A stretch of 64,000 nt of DNA from Bacteroidales bacterium CF (lineage in GTDB: Bacteria > Bacteroidota > Bacteroidia > Bacteroidales > UBA932): contig CP006772.1 of assembly GCA_000473305.1 (NCBI GenBank), positions 2,108,001 through 2,172,000 of the forward strand, given 5' to 3'. Of this stretch, positions 36,778 to 45,804 are shown piece by piece; position 1 is the stretch's first letter; each line of letters opens with the position of its first letter. The translations under genes and the position numbers were made by a program. The notes under the pieces were generated by a model. It saw only the letters and a list, made by a program, of their open reading frames with translations, was not told the DNA's origin and searched no databases.

Positions 36778-37914
36778 TTAAAGATTCCAATCTGCAGGAG
36801 CCCACCTGGCCTCTGCCTCATTTTGTATTGTTTCACTAAGATTTGCAAAGAAATTAAACCCGGTCAGAGCCTCTATCTGATCTACCGATTTTGTCTGCAA
36901 AGCTGTTGCATTACCTGAACCGTAAGCCCTGTGCTCAAACCAGAACCCTATCGCATCATATTTCTGATTCTTTAGTCTCAGTAAAACTTTGTAATAGTAG
37001 TTAGGAACAGCTATCAGCCCTCCGATCTTGTCAACGGCATGGTTGACAGTCTCGTTACCGCCTACTGTTCTCAATATCGCTCCTGTCACTACATAAAGTG
37101 TGTCACAAGTTGACATCCACCCTCTCACCTGGCCCTCAAGAGATGCCCACATCTGCTGATTAAGTGCCCCCAGCTGTGGGGTCATGTTTGTGAAATAGAA
37201 TGTCTGAGTGTTTGCCTCAATTGAGCAAGTCCTGTCTGCCGAAGGGATCTGATGCCCTCTGTCATAACCTGTTATACCGTTATAAAGATAGGCCTGGTCT
37301 GAAGCTAAAAAATCAGGGTCCGGCTGCCAGGCATCAGTCCTTGATGCAGATCCGATATAAACCGGGTTGTGAGGATAGGCAACCCAATAGGCTATTCTCT
37401 CACTCTTATCATACATAAGGGTATAGTTCCTCACACTTTTACCGGAGAGATCAATAGAGTGAGTTACAATTTTTGTGTTGGAATTACCTCCGCCGGAAGG
37501 TATCTCAAGCCATTTAAGGTTTCCCGTTCCGGGATTATCTCCCCCTCCTGTCTTTGCCGCCTGTGTCAGAGTATTCCTCGCTGATTTGTCTCCGCTGTAG
37601 ACCGCAATCTCCGCAACCCTCGCAATATCAGCACTATTCGCTGAAAGGTTCAGCACCACATTGGCATCCCCTTTTCCACTTGTCATGGTTGGTGTACACC
37701 AGCCCTCGCCGCCCGTCTTATAATTGACAGACAGAGTCCAGTCGCTGTTTGCATCAATGTTTAAAAAAAGACTTGTAGATGAGGCAGAGACAGATTCGCT
37801 GCTCAACTCAGCAGAGAGTTGAACAGCGATCTCATCTTTAGTACATCCCACCAATATAGATCCACATAACAAAAGAACTATCGCCTGCAGACCTGTCCCC
37901 TCAAAAATTCTCAT
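36778..37914 (-). CDS. BACON-domain DNA/RNA non-specific endonuclease, lipoprotein
   Basis: 378 aa. Lipobox LVGC (Cys24), a BACON-like beta domain at about 30-120, then a beta-beta-alpha-metal nuclease domain. The DRGH motif is GYDRGHQIPSADR (His221) and the metal-binding Asn lies in NMTPQLGALNQQMW (Asn252). NUC1-type enzymes cut DNA and RNA without sequence preference. As a surface lipoprotein it would digest environmental nucleic acids. Second gene of the five-gene operon. Confidence 0.93.
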   Translation of the reverse strand: MRIFEGTGLQAIVLLLCGSILVGCTKDEIAVQLSAELSSESVSASSTSLFLNIDANSDWTLSVNYKTGGEGWCTPTMTSGKGDANVVLNLSANSADIARVAEIAVYSGDKSARNTLTQAAKTGGGDNPGTGNLKWLEIPSGGGNSNTKIVTHSIDLSGKSVRNYTLMYDKSERIAYWVAYPHNPVYIGSASRTDAWQPDPDFLASDQAYLYNGITGYDRGHQIPSADRTCSIEANTQTFYFTNMTPQLGALNQQMWASLEGQVRGWMSTCDTLYVVTGAILRTVGGNETVNHAVDKIGGLIAVPNYYYKVLLRLKNQKYDAIGFWFEHRAYGSGNATALQTKSVDQIEALTGFNFFANLSETIQNEAEARWAPADWNL

Positions 37915-37917
37915 TTA

Positions 37918-39759
37918 CTATTGTACTGTAATTATTACGTTTGCAAGGCGTGAGTTACCGCCCGAACCTACAGTGCCTCCACCGATTGAAGTGGTCGATG
38001 TGCACTTGATTCTGAAATACACTTTTCCCGAAGCTGCTGCAGTCAATGTATATGTCCTTATGAAAGGAGATGTTGGCATTGCCGCTGCATAAACGATAGC
38101 ATCGCCCATCTGGTGCCAGGTAGAATTGTCAGAAGAGAACTCGGCAACGAAGTCTCTAGGGCTTGTGCTGCTGCCATATGCATAGAATGATATAGAAACA
38201 ACCTTGCCGGAAGCTATCGCAGCCTTTGGAGTCATTGAGAACAGCCAGGATTGATTAGGCCCCCAGTTGTTACCCCATATAGTTGCGGTTGCACTTGTAA
38301 AACCGAAAGTCGGAGCTGTTGTGAAACCATCCATATCGAGAGCCGCACCTGTCGAGGCGTCTGTTGATGCTGAAGTTGATGCCATCGGCATTGTCGGAAC
38401 GGCACTGAATGTCCATGATCCGAGGGTCAGCGCATTGGCTGCATCTACTACTGTGCCATTGACAACTATTGGAGTAGTGATGCCTGTACCGGTGATTGTA
38501 AATACAACCGCACCTGCTGTTGTAGGTGTTCCGGAAAGGTTAAACACAATATTTCCCGCTGCGGCTGTAAAGGTTCCGGTAGCAGCGACAGGAGTTGTAA
38601 GACCTGCAGCACCTGCACCGCTGACAGCGACAGAGAGTGAGTATGGATCGTTAACCTTTGCATTTGTATAAGGGATTGTTATAGTTGCAGTTGTTGCTGC
38701 ATCCTTGGTCAAAGCTCCGGCAAGACTTGCAGTTCCGTAAGTGAGTTTTGCAGCAGAGGCAAAACGTGTGCCTGTTAGACCTGCAAAATCGGTTCTGTTT
38801 CTAGGAGTAACCTGTATAGCCCCATTATTGACACTTGCAATACCTTTCAGAGAGCCGCTTCCCTGAGGAACAGCAACACCTACGAATTCAGAGTACTTAG
38901 CTGAGAACATTGAGAAATTCTCACCTGTACTTGATTCCATATTTATTGTCGTATGAGCGTCAGATGCGGCAATATTCTTTGCAAGGTCAGCCTCTACAAC
39001 CTGGACATTGGTTACAGAGACATACATACTCTCATAGTTACCGGAAAGCAATTGAGCAGCTGTAATCACAGACGGGTTAATCGCCACTGTCTGGCCTGTA
39101 GCAGTCATTTTTGTATTGTCAAAGTTGTTTAACTGGAGTAATCCGTTATACTTTGCAAGAGTGGCACCCTTAAGGTTAAACTCGAGTTCGGCACCTACTG
39201 CGTATGTAGATGCATTATCAACAAGTCTGACAGCGATACCTGCACCACCGTCTGAAACGACAATATTCTTTAGCGAAGTTGAGTTTCCTCCGACCTGGTC
39301 GCTTATCATGCTAGCCTTCATGTAAACCTCAGAAGCGACGGTTCCCTCACCCATCGATCTGAGTTGGGCACAAGTGACATAAGTCTTTGTTATACCTGCA
39401 GCTTGTATCACCTGAACATATTCGTAAATTGTAGAGGTTGCAACTTTAATTGTAGCTGTCCTGTCATTGCCGGTATTAGGCAGACAAGTTACAGTAACAG
39501 TAGTTTCGCCCTTCTTTCCTGTACTTGGTGAAAGTGCCACCCAGTCAGCACCTGTTGAATAGGTAACTGTTGTTGTCCAGTCTCTGTTTGTATTGACAAC
39601 AAAGGTAGAATTTCCGCCCTCCTTGGCTACATTAAGTGTTTCTGTGCTTATTTCAAGAGATGGGGTTCCATCATCAACATCCTCTTTACTGCAAGAGGAG
39701 ATAATTCCTAAAGTAGATAGGATTACTGTAAAACCTAACAGTTTTATTAATTTTTCCAT
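37918..39759 (-). CDS. multidomain surface lipoprotein (BACON + DUF5689)
   Basis: 613 aa. Lipobox IISSC (Cys23). A BACON domain covers about 30-122 (VVNTNRDWTTTVTY, then STIYEYVQVIQAAG), DUF5689 about 128-325 (YVTCAQLRSMGEGTVASEVY, AKYNGLLQLNNFD). Ser/Thr/Ala-rich Ig-like repeats run to about 440, and a C-terminal beta-sandwich ends in TVGSGGNSRLANVIITVQ. Probably a substrate-binding protein on the cell surface; first gene of the operon, 3 nt before the nuclease. Confidence 0.87.
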   Translation of the reverse strand: MEKLIKLLGFTVILSTLGIISSCSKEDVDDGTPSLEISTETLNVAKEGGNSTFVVNTNRDWTTTVTYSTGADWVALSPSTGKKGETTVTVTCLPNTGNDRTATIKVATSTIYEYVQVIQAAGITKTYVTCAQLRSMGEGTVASEVYMKASMISDQVGGNSTSLKNIVVSDGGAGIAVRLVDNASTYAVGAELEFNLKGATLAKYNGLLQLNNFDNTKMTATGQTVAINPSVITAAQLLSGNYESMYVSVTNVQVVEADLAKNIAASDAHTTINMESSTGENFSMFSAKYSEFVGVAVPQGSGSLKGIASVNNGAIQVTPRNRTDFAGLTGTRFASAAKLTYGTASLAGALTKDAATTATITIPYTNAKVNDPYSLSVAVSGAGAAGLTTPVAATGTFTAAAGNIVFNLSGTPTTAGAVVFTITGTGITTPIVVNGTVVDAANALTLGSWTFSAVPTMPMASTSASTDASTGAALDMDGFTTAPTFGFTSATATIWGNNWGPNQSWLFSMTPKAAIASGKVVSISFYAYGSSTSPRDFVAEFSSDNSTWHQMGDAIVYAAAMPTSPFIRTYTLTAAASGKVYFRIKCTSTTSIGGGTVGSGGNSRLANVIITVQ

Positions 39760-39825
39760 TTTTAAATTATGTAATAAATATTAGAATTCTGTATTTATTA
39801 CAAAAATAGAAAAACTTTGTGAAAG

Positions 39826-40575
39826 CTAAAACTTTATACCCAAAGATAATCCGGCCCTGAAACCTCCGAATGGCCCCTTTATGTTTACGGTCGCCTTATT
39901 CTGATTAACTTCAACTGTTTTTGTATATGGATCAATTTCCAGTTCATTCAGTTTGTCACGCACTGTGTTTTGCTCTTCCGTCGACATCGGAGTGGACGGG
40001 ATTCCGGTAAAACTTCCCGAGCCGGTGCCGTAATGAGGTCCGAGAAACCAGAGGTCAAGACACAGGTGTTTGCTGAGTGCCCATTGTGATCCAAGCACAA
40101 ATCCCACTGTGTGTGATTTTATGTTACCTTTCATATCAACATTGACAGAGATATCCTCCTCTTCAAAATCAGCATCAATGTTATTTGCGTCAAAATTTGA
40201 ATACCTGTAAAACAATGAAACATAGAAACCACGGCCATAACCCTTTTTCCCAAGGTAAAAACGCACTTCCGGAGTAATAGCAAAGTTGCTAAGCTGCGCT
40301 TCATTGAGGATATCTATGACTTGCTGATCATCCGGTTCTGCGTAATCGATGATTTTGTTTTTCAACGGAATTGTACCCTCCGGCATAAACCTGTACGCCA
40401 CAGCAACCGAGACAGATTTGCCGAGCACACGCTCATACTGAATGGAATAATTCCGGAACGCTATAGGCAGCAAATTGACTTTTATCAGGTTCTTCTGTTG
40501 AATCTGGTAACCCTCCTGAGCAGAGATACCTTGAACTAAGAAAAGGAGCAGACTAAAAAACATTAATTTTTTCAT
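39826..40575 (-). CDS. outer-membrane beta-barrel protein (DUF3575-like)
   Basis: 249 aa. Signal peptide (MKKLMFFSLLLFLVQGISA-QE), then alternating hydrophobic strands (VKVNLLPIAFRNYSIQYERVL, FYVSLFYRYSNFDA, HTVGFVLGSQWAL) and a C-terminal strand ending in Phe (FRAGLSLGIKF). It resembles DUF3575 small porin-like barrels. It lies 66 nt upstream of the scavenging operon on the same strand and may share its promoter region; role unknown. Confidence 0.8.
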   Translation of the reverse strand: MKKLMFFSLLLFLVQGISAQEGYQIQQKNLIKVNLLPIAFRNYSIQYERVLGKSVSVAVAYRFMPEGTIPLKNKIIDYAEPDDQQVIDILNEAQLSNFAITPEVRFYLGKKGYGRGFYVSLFYRYSNFDANNIDADFEEEDISVNVDMKGNIKSHTVGFVLGSQWALSKHLCLDLWFLGPHYGTGSGSFTGIPSTPMSTEEQNTVRDKLNELEIDPYTKTVEVNQNKATVNIKGPFGGFRAGLSLGIKF

Positions 40576-40685
40576 GACTAACCTCCAATATTTTTAAGAA
40601 CACTTATATCTTGTATAAAGTTACTATTTTATCAGGATTCAACAAATATTTCTAAATTCGGAAATTGAATTAATTAAAAAGAGAA

Positions 40686-42326
40686 ATGATGAAATTTATC
40701 AAACCAAGCCTTACTGTTATATTTATGACAATTGTATCGTCTCTGTTTGCAAGTAATTTAGCCGGCATTATTCCGGTCCCTGTTTCAATGACTCCGGGAA
40801 AGGGTTATTTCAGAATCACCGCAAAAAGTTCTTTATTAGTAAGTACCGATGACAAGGCTGTTAAGGATATAGCACTGCTTCTGAACAATCATCTTAAAGA
40901 GTTTTATCATTTTTCAAATCTCTCTGTCGAGAGCGGGCAGATTGCAAAAAAAGGCTCCATAATTCTAAAACTTGACAAAGAGTGCGGTATAAAACCTGAA
41001 GGTTATAAATTATCAATAACTAAAGAGAGTATAGAGATATGCTCCGCCGATCCAAATGGTCTGTTTTACGGCGTTCAGACTCTTTTTCAGATGATGCCGC
41101 CTGAGAAAAAGGCTCTCTCAAAAATCAAGATAAAATCTGTAGAAATCGAGGACTATCCGCGTTTCAGCTGGAGAGGACTTCATCTTGATGTTTGCCGCCA
41201 CTTCATGCCGAAGGAATTTATATTCAAGTATCTGGACTATATGGCAATACACAAACTCAACACCTTCCACTTCCATTTGACAGACGATCAGGGATGGAGG
41301 ATTGAGATAAAAAAATATCCCCTTCTTACCGAAATCGGCTCTGTAAGAAGCGAGACTCTTGTGGGCCGCTATTCAAAAGAGAATGCCGTATATGACGGCA
41401 CTCCTCATTCCGGATTCTACACTCAGGAAGAGATAAAGGAGATTATAAAATATGCGGCTGAACGATATATAACTGTAGTGCCTGAGATAGAGATGCCGGG
41501 GCATGCCCTGGCTGCCCTGTCAGCATATCCTGAACTTGGCTGTACCGGCGGACCATACAAGAGTGCAACCAAATGGGGTGTTTTTGAAGATGTTATGTGT
41601 GCGGGAAAAGAGAGCACATTTCAATTTCTTGAAGGTGTGCTTGAAGAGGTAATTGCACTCTTCCCTTCAACCTACATACATGTGGGGGGAGACGAGTGCC
41701 CTAAGGTCAGATGGCACGACTGCCCTTTGTGCCAACAAAGGATGAAGGATGAATCTCTTGCTGACGAGCATCAGCTTCAGAGCTACTTTGTTCAGAGGAT
41801 GGAGAGATTTATAAATGGCAAGGGAAGAAAAATAATTGGTTGGGACGAGATTCTTGAAGGTGGGCTTGCCCCGAATGCTGCCGTCATGTCATGGCGCGGC
41901 GAAGAGGGGGGCATTTCTGCTGCCGGCCAGCAGCACTATGTTGTAATGACTCCGGGGAGCCACTGCTATTTAGACCATTACCAGGGAGATAAGGAGACAG
42001 AACCTCTGGCAATCGGAGGGTTTACTCCTTTGGAAAAGATATACGGTTATGAGCCTGTGCCGGCGGCGCTCAGTGCTGAAAATGCAAGGTTCGTCATGGG
42101 AGCTCAGGGAAATGTCTGGACAGAATATATGGCATCGCCAGCACATGTCGAATATATGGTATATCCACGCGCCGCCGCCCTTTCCGAGGTGTTGTGGTCT
42201 TCGAAGGAGTCGCGGGACTACTCGTCATTCATGAAGAGAATGAAGACTATGGTCAAAAGATATAAGAGCATAGGTCTTAATTACTGTCCGAATGAATTTT
42301 CAAAAAGCAAGAAAAAACATGATTAA
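40686..42326 (+). CDS. beta-N-acetylhexosaminidase, GH20
   Basis: 546 aa secreted glycoside hydrolase that releases terminal GlcNAc or GalNAc. Signal peptide to FAS, a GH20b-like N-domain (residues 25-150), then the barrel from RFSWRGLHLDVCRHF. Catalytic pair Asp337-Glu338 in HVGGDECPKVRW; HLTDDQGWRIEIK and PEIEMPGHALAAL are family-typical. A Met codon at 40689 is an equally possible start. The stop overlaps pdxH by 8 nt. Confidence 0.95.
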   Translation: MMKFIKPSLTVIFMTIVSSLFASNLAGIIPVPVSMTPGKGYFRITAKSSLLVSTDDKAVKDIALLLNNHLKEFYHFSNLSVESGQIAKKGSIILKLDKECGIKPEGYKLSITKESIEICSADPNGLFYGVQTLFQMMPPEKKALSKIKIKSVEIEDYPRFSWRGLHLDVCRHFMPKEFIFKYLDYMAIHKLNTFHFHLTDDQGWRIEIKKYPLLTEIGSVRSETLVGRYSKENAVYDGTPHSGFYTQEEIKEIIKYAAERYITVVPEIEMPGHALAALSAYPELGCTGGPYKSATKWGVFEDVMCAGKESTFQFLEGVLEEVIALFPSTYIHVGGDECPKVRWHDCPLCQQRMKDESLADEHQLQSYFVQRMERFINGKGRKIIGWDEILEGGLAPNAAVMSWRGEEGGISAAGQQHYVVMTPGSHCYLDHYQGDKETEPLAIGGFTPLEKIYGYEPVPAALSAENARFVMGAQGNVWTEYMASPAHVEYMVYPRAAALSEVLWSSKESRDYSSFMKRMKTMVKRYKSIGLNYCPNEFSKSKKKHD

Positions 42327-42909
42327 CGAGAGCATTATGAAGGAAAATCCTTTTGACCAGTTCAACCTGTGGTACAACGAAGAGCTGGAGAGCAAGAGCT
42401 ATCTGCCCGATGCCATGACTCTTTCAACTGTGGGGGCCGATATGATGCCCTCTTCAAGGATTGTTTTCATGAAGATTCTCACCGAAGAGGGTTTTATTTT
42501 CTTCACAAACTACAGGAGTAAAAAAGGGAGGCAGCTCGAGGAGAACCCGAAAGCCTCCTTGCTATTTTTCTGGCCCAGGCTTATAAGACAGGTTCGTGTT
42601 GAGGGGTTAGTGGAGAGGTGCAGCGAACAGATCTCGGATGATTATTTCAATTCCAGACCTTTGCCAAGCAGGGCAGCATCATTGCTATCAAAGCAGAGCG
42701 AGCCGCTGGATGACAAGGAGGCGTTCGACAACAACGTAAAAAGGCTTGCAGAAAACGAGGAGATGGTCACAAGGCCTGAACACTGGGGCGGATATGTTCT
42801 GAAACCTCAGTTGTTCGAATTCTGGCAAAACAGAGAGCATCGGTCTCATGACCGCTTTGCGTATACCCTTGAGGGGCCCGGATGGAAAATTACCAGACTC
42901 TATCCTTGA
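42319..42909 (+). CDS. pdxH: pyridoxamine 5'-phosphate oxidase
   Basis: 196 aa FMN enzyme that oxidises pyridoxamine/pyridoxine phosphate to PLP. Recognisable parts: PDAMTLSTVGADMMPSSRIVFMK, FTNYRSKKGRQLEENPKASLLFFW, RQVRVEGLVER, SRPLPSRAASLLSKQSE and WGGYVLKPQLFEFWQNREHRSHDR. Start at the ATG at 42319 (a second Met at 42337 is possible). Overlaps the GH20 stop by 8 nt, an unlikely metabolic pairing but clearly coupled translation. Note it uses O2 in characterised homologues. Confidence 0.95.
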   Translation: MINESIMKENPFDQFNLWYNEELESKSYLPDAMTLSTVGADMMPSSRIVFMKILTEEGFIFFTNYRSKKGRQLEENPKASLLFFWPRLIRQVRVEGLVERCSEQISDDYFNSRPLPSRAASLLSKQSEPLDDKEAFDNNVKRLAENEEMVTRPEHWGGYVLKPQLFEFWQNREHRSHDRFAYTLEGPGWKITRLYP

Positions 42910-43298
42910 TCCGCATTTTCCTTGTTCTCTTCCTCTCTTCTCAGACTTCTGACCACGCACTTGCATACTACAAGCATTGTAAACATTATCATAAGTGCAA
43001 GATAGAGGACAAATTCACCTGCAGAGACTACCCAGTCTGTATTGGGACTCAACCCTCCTGAAGCAATGAAGAGCAGAGTGACCAACATATGTCCGCCTGC
43101 GAGTACAGATATACCCCGCCACGAAACATCCCAGTCCCTCTTTCTTCCCTTGAACTTCCTGATAAATGCAGATGTGTAGAGACCAAAAATTACTAAAAGA
43201 TAGAGAATTATCCTGATAAGATTTTCCGAGTCCATGACCCATATAAGCAGCAAGAGCACCAGGACCAGTATTGTCAGATATATATCCAGCTTTTTCAT
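42900..43298 (-). CDS. small four-helix membrane protein, unknown
   Basis: 132 aa with four hydrophobic segments (IYLTILVLVLLLLIWVM, IIRIILYLLVIFGLYTSAF-like, GGHMLVTLLFIASGG, VLYLALMIMFTMLVVC) and a charged C-terminal tail. No family recognised. Its 3' end overlaps the convergent pdxH stop by 10 nt. Confidence 0.65.
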   Translation of the reverse strand: MKKLDIYLTILVLVLLLLIWVMDSENLIRIILYLLVIFGLYTSAFIRKFKGRKRDWDVSWRGISVLAGGHMLVTLLFIASGGLSPNTDWVVSAGEFVLYLALMIMFTMLVVCKCVVRSLRREEENKENADQG

Positions 43299-43342
43299 GA
43301 TTTGGATATAATTAATCCAAATATACTAAAAAAGCTCGTAAA

Positions 43343-44107
43343 TCAGAAATTTATACCGGCAATTTTACCACGGAAATATTGGAAATCACCACTTCCTTGG
43401 TTCCATGTGGCGGTAAGCAAGGCAGGTATTGATATATCGCCGGATTTGATATACTCCCCTATTTCCACAGACCATCTGACCTTCTTGAAAGATCCGTCTT
43501 TCTGAGTCTGGTATCTCTCATCAGTAGTAAAACCGACATATTCTCCCTTTTCGTTAAATGAAAACACGCCGCTGACCTCTATCCCTTTGAAAGAAATAGT
43601 TCCCCGGACAGTATTATTATCAATATATTCCCATTTCACATAAGACTTAAAACAAGAGGCCGGAATCATAGGCAACTCTGCCAGAACGGTAACCAGCGCC
43701 GACCTGTCCATCTCCTCTCCCTTCACGTCAGCTATAATAAACAGTTTCAGAAGCCTGATCAACATATTCCCCTTTCCATCCTGAAATTTGTCTCGTCCCT
43801 CAAATGGAATGAGCCCTGCAATGCGGCTTTTCATATAAACCAGACGGCAAGGCTCATAAGAGAAGTTGTGCTGATAGCACTTCATAGCCATAAATTTCCC
43901 CTTTTCGGACATTTTAATAGCAGCCTCACTCCATACAAGCTCGATAAAGGGAGCCAACACCCTGCCTTCATAACCGCATTGTACAAAATATCTTGCCAAT
44001 GGTTCGGGAACCGTTGACAACATCTCCTTTGTAAGAATGACACCATTGTCCGAAGAGGCAACCTTTGCCCTCTCCTGCTCAACTTCAAGCCTGTAAAGAG
44101 TTTTCAT
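43343..44107 (-). CDS. DUF6544-like protein
   Basis: 254 aa soluble protein. LARYFVQCGYE, the region GKGNMLIRLLKLFIIADVKGEEMDRSALVTVLAE and the closing KVRWSVEIGEYIKSGDISIPAL resemble the DUF6544 (formerly DUF6920-like) family of unknown function. I chose the ATG at 44107 since reading further upstream would run into the MFS gene in another frame. 26 nt after the MFS stop, so probably cotranscribed with it. Confidence 0.7.
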   Translation of the reverse strand: MKTLYRLEVEQERAKVASSDNGVILTKEMLSTVPEPLARYFVQCGYEGRVLAPFIELVWSEAAIKMSEKGKFMAMKCYQHNFSYEPCRLVYMKSRIAGLIPFEGRDKFQDGKGNMLIRLLKLFIIADVKGEEMDRSALVTVLAELPMIPASCFKSYVKWEYIDNNTVRGTISFKGIEVSGVFSFNEKGEYVGFTTDERYQTQKDGSFKKVRWSVEIGEYIKSGDISIPALLTATWNQGSGDFQYFRGKIAGINF

Positions 44108-44133
44108 TGCATTTTTTTGTGCAAATATATCGA

Positions 44134-45357
44134 TTAAACTGATAATGATTTCCAAACAATGCCGGCAATAAATGTCACTGCACCGCCGATGACCATTGTC
44201 CAATGGATGCCGATACCACTTGCGACAGATCCTGCGATGAGATTTCCTATAGGTTGAGTTCCCATCAGGGCCATTGCATAGAAACTCATGACCCTCCCCC
44301 TCATCCGCTCTTCTGTTGTAGTTTGCAATAAGGTATTGATTGAGGAGAGGGTAAGTATCATTGTAACACCTCCTACCGAGAGCGAAAGAAGCGCAAGCCA
44401 CATCGAACTGGTAACGCCGGTAAGGGAAATCATTGCCGAAAGAATCAATGTGGTGACAGTTATTATATTCTCCAACCCCTTTGTACTTTTTCTTGAAGCC
44501 ATGTAGAGTGCTCCCACGAGAGCTCCGGCTCCGAGCGCGGACATCAGGAATCCAAGAGTGTCCGCGCCCCCGTGCAGTATCTCCTTGGCATATGCCGGAA
44601 GCAGCACTATTGACGGGAATGCGGTAAGGCTCATTACTCCGAGCAGAAGTATGAGGTTGCGTATCTCTTTTGTTCCGAATGTGTACCTGAGTCCTTCAAA
44701 GAAACTCTTTTTAAAATCCTTTTCGGGCGGGGCCACTCTCTCCTTGAGAATCTTGATCTGCCACAGGGCTCCTATCACAAATATAAAGCTGAAGGCATTT
44801 ATCAGAAAACAGACTCCCTCTCCGACAACGGCTATCAGCATTCCGGCAATAGCAGGGCCTACAAGTCTTGCCCCGTTGAATATTGCAGAGTTCAGGGCTA
44901 TGGCGTTGCCGAGGTTTTTCGGGTCGTCAATCAGGTCTATGACAAGTGACTGGCGCGCAGGTGCATCAAATGCGTTTATGACACCGAACACGATACTGAG
45001 TGCTATTATGTGCCAGACCTCTATATGTCCCGACAACACCAGGAATGCCATCACGAATGCATGTATCATGAATAGCACCTGCGCGCTTCTCATGATTGCC
45101 ATGCGGTCATATCTATCGGTTATTACTCCGGTAAATGGTGTAAGTATGAATGTGGGTATCTGTGTGGTAAAACCCACGAGTCCGAGCAGGAAAACTGATC
45201 CGGTGAGTCTGTATATAAGCCAGCTGAGTGCTATGTTCTGTATCCATGTTCCTATGAGGGATATTCCCTGTCCGTAGAAATAGAGTCTGTAGTTCTTAGA
45301 CCTCAGGGATGTAAATATCTGTTTCAGTGTGGATTGGTCTACTATTCGGAATGGCAT
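44134..45357 (-). CDS. MFS transporter (MFS_3/EntS-like)
   Basis: 407 aa with about 12 membrane helices. N-terminal LRSKNYRLYFYGQGISLIGTWIQNIALSWLIY and the loop ITDRYDRMAIMRSAQV with AFDAPARQSLVIDLID identify the MFS_3 group, often exporters of siderophores or drugs. Substrate unknown. Repeat B6 and family-A copy A2 lie upstream, separating it from the AbiE pair. Confidence 0.9.
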   Translation of the reverse strand: MPFRIVDQSTLKQIFTSLRSKNYRLYFYGQGISLIGTWIQNIALSWLIYRLTGSVFLLGLVGFTTQIPTFILTPFTGVITDRYDRMAIMRSAQVLFMIHAFVMAFLVLSGHIEVWHIIALSIVFGVINAFDAPARQSLVIDLIDDPKNLGNAIALNSAIFNGARLVGPAIAGMLIAVVGEGVCFLINAFSFIFVIGALWQIKILKERVAPPEKDFKKSFFEGLRYTFGTKEIRNLILLLGVMSLTAFPSIVLLPAYAKEILHGGADTLGFLMSALGAGALVGALYMASRKSTKGLENIITVTTLILSAMISLTGVTSSMWLALLSLSVGGVTMILTLSSINTLLQTTTEERMRGRVMSFYAMALMGTQPIGNLIAGSVASGIGIHWTMVIGGAVTFIAGIVWKSLSV

Positions 45358-45412
45358 TTTTGAGTCTCTTGTTTGGAAATGCCATTTCGCTGCAAAAAGT
45401 GTGCTATTATTA

Positions 45413-45532
45413 GTGGCACTGATTTTTCTAATTATCTCATTTTTAGGAATAATGATTTCATGACCATATTTTGCTGTTTTGCAGAGTTTTGCACCGACCT
45501 AAATAGCAGCAAATTAGAAAAATCAGTGCCAC
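45413..45532. repeat. repeat family B, copy B6
   Basis: Arms GTGGCACTGATTTTTCTAAT plus T / complement, perfect over 21 bp, with a 78-nt interior unlike other copies. Directly followed by A2. Confidence 0.88.
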
Positions 45533-45540
45533 ATATTTTA

Positions 45541-45787
45541 AATTGAAGTCATAAGCCTCAAAGACACTGATTTTTCTTAACGCCGTTTCTTGCGGGTTTT
45601 CAGGGTGCTCCGGAACGCCTCCCTTCGGTCGTTGAACGGTCCTCGCACTTTTTCCTGAAAACCACGCTTCGAAATCGGCTAAAAAATCAAGGTCTTTTTC
45701 GGCCTTATGGCTTCAATTGCTCTCTTAAATCCCATTTCAGGCTGAAATGCCCTGACTCGATTTTTTCCACTTATCTGTAAGCGGCTA
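45541..45787. repeat. repeat family A, copy A2
   Basis: Near-identical over about 190 nt to A3 and A4: AATTGAAGTCATAAGCCTCA start, inner dyad GGTTTTCAGGGTGC / GCACTTTTTCCTGAAAACC, and the arm GGCCTTATGGCTTCAATT that mirrors the start. Right arm ends AAGCGGCTA. The outer left arm is missing; B6 takes its place. Confidence 0.88.
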
Positions 45788-45804
45788 TTGAGCGTTTGTA
45801 CAGA

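Noticed and set aside
32989-39759. Standard SusC/SusD polysaccharide utilisation locus
   Set aside because: No SusD-like gene and no glycoside hydrolase in the operon; the enzymes are nucleases.
44558-45277. 239-aa frame antisense to the MFS gene
   Set aside because: Shadow of the MFS coding sequence; low-complexity composition and no start signal. The MFS frame has clear transporter motifs.
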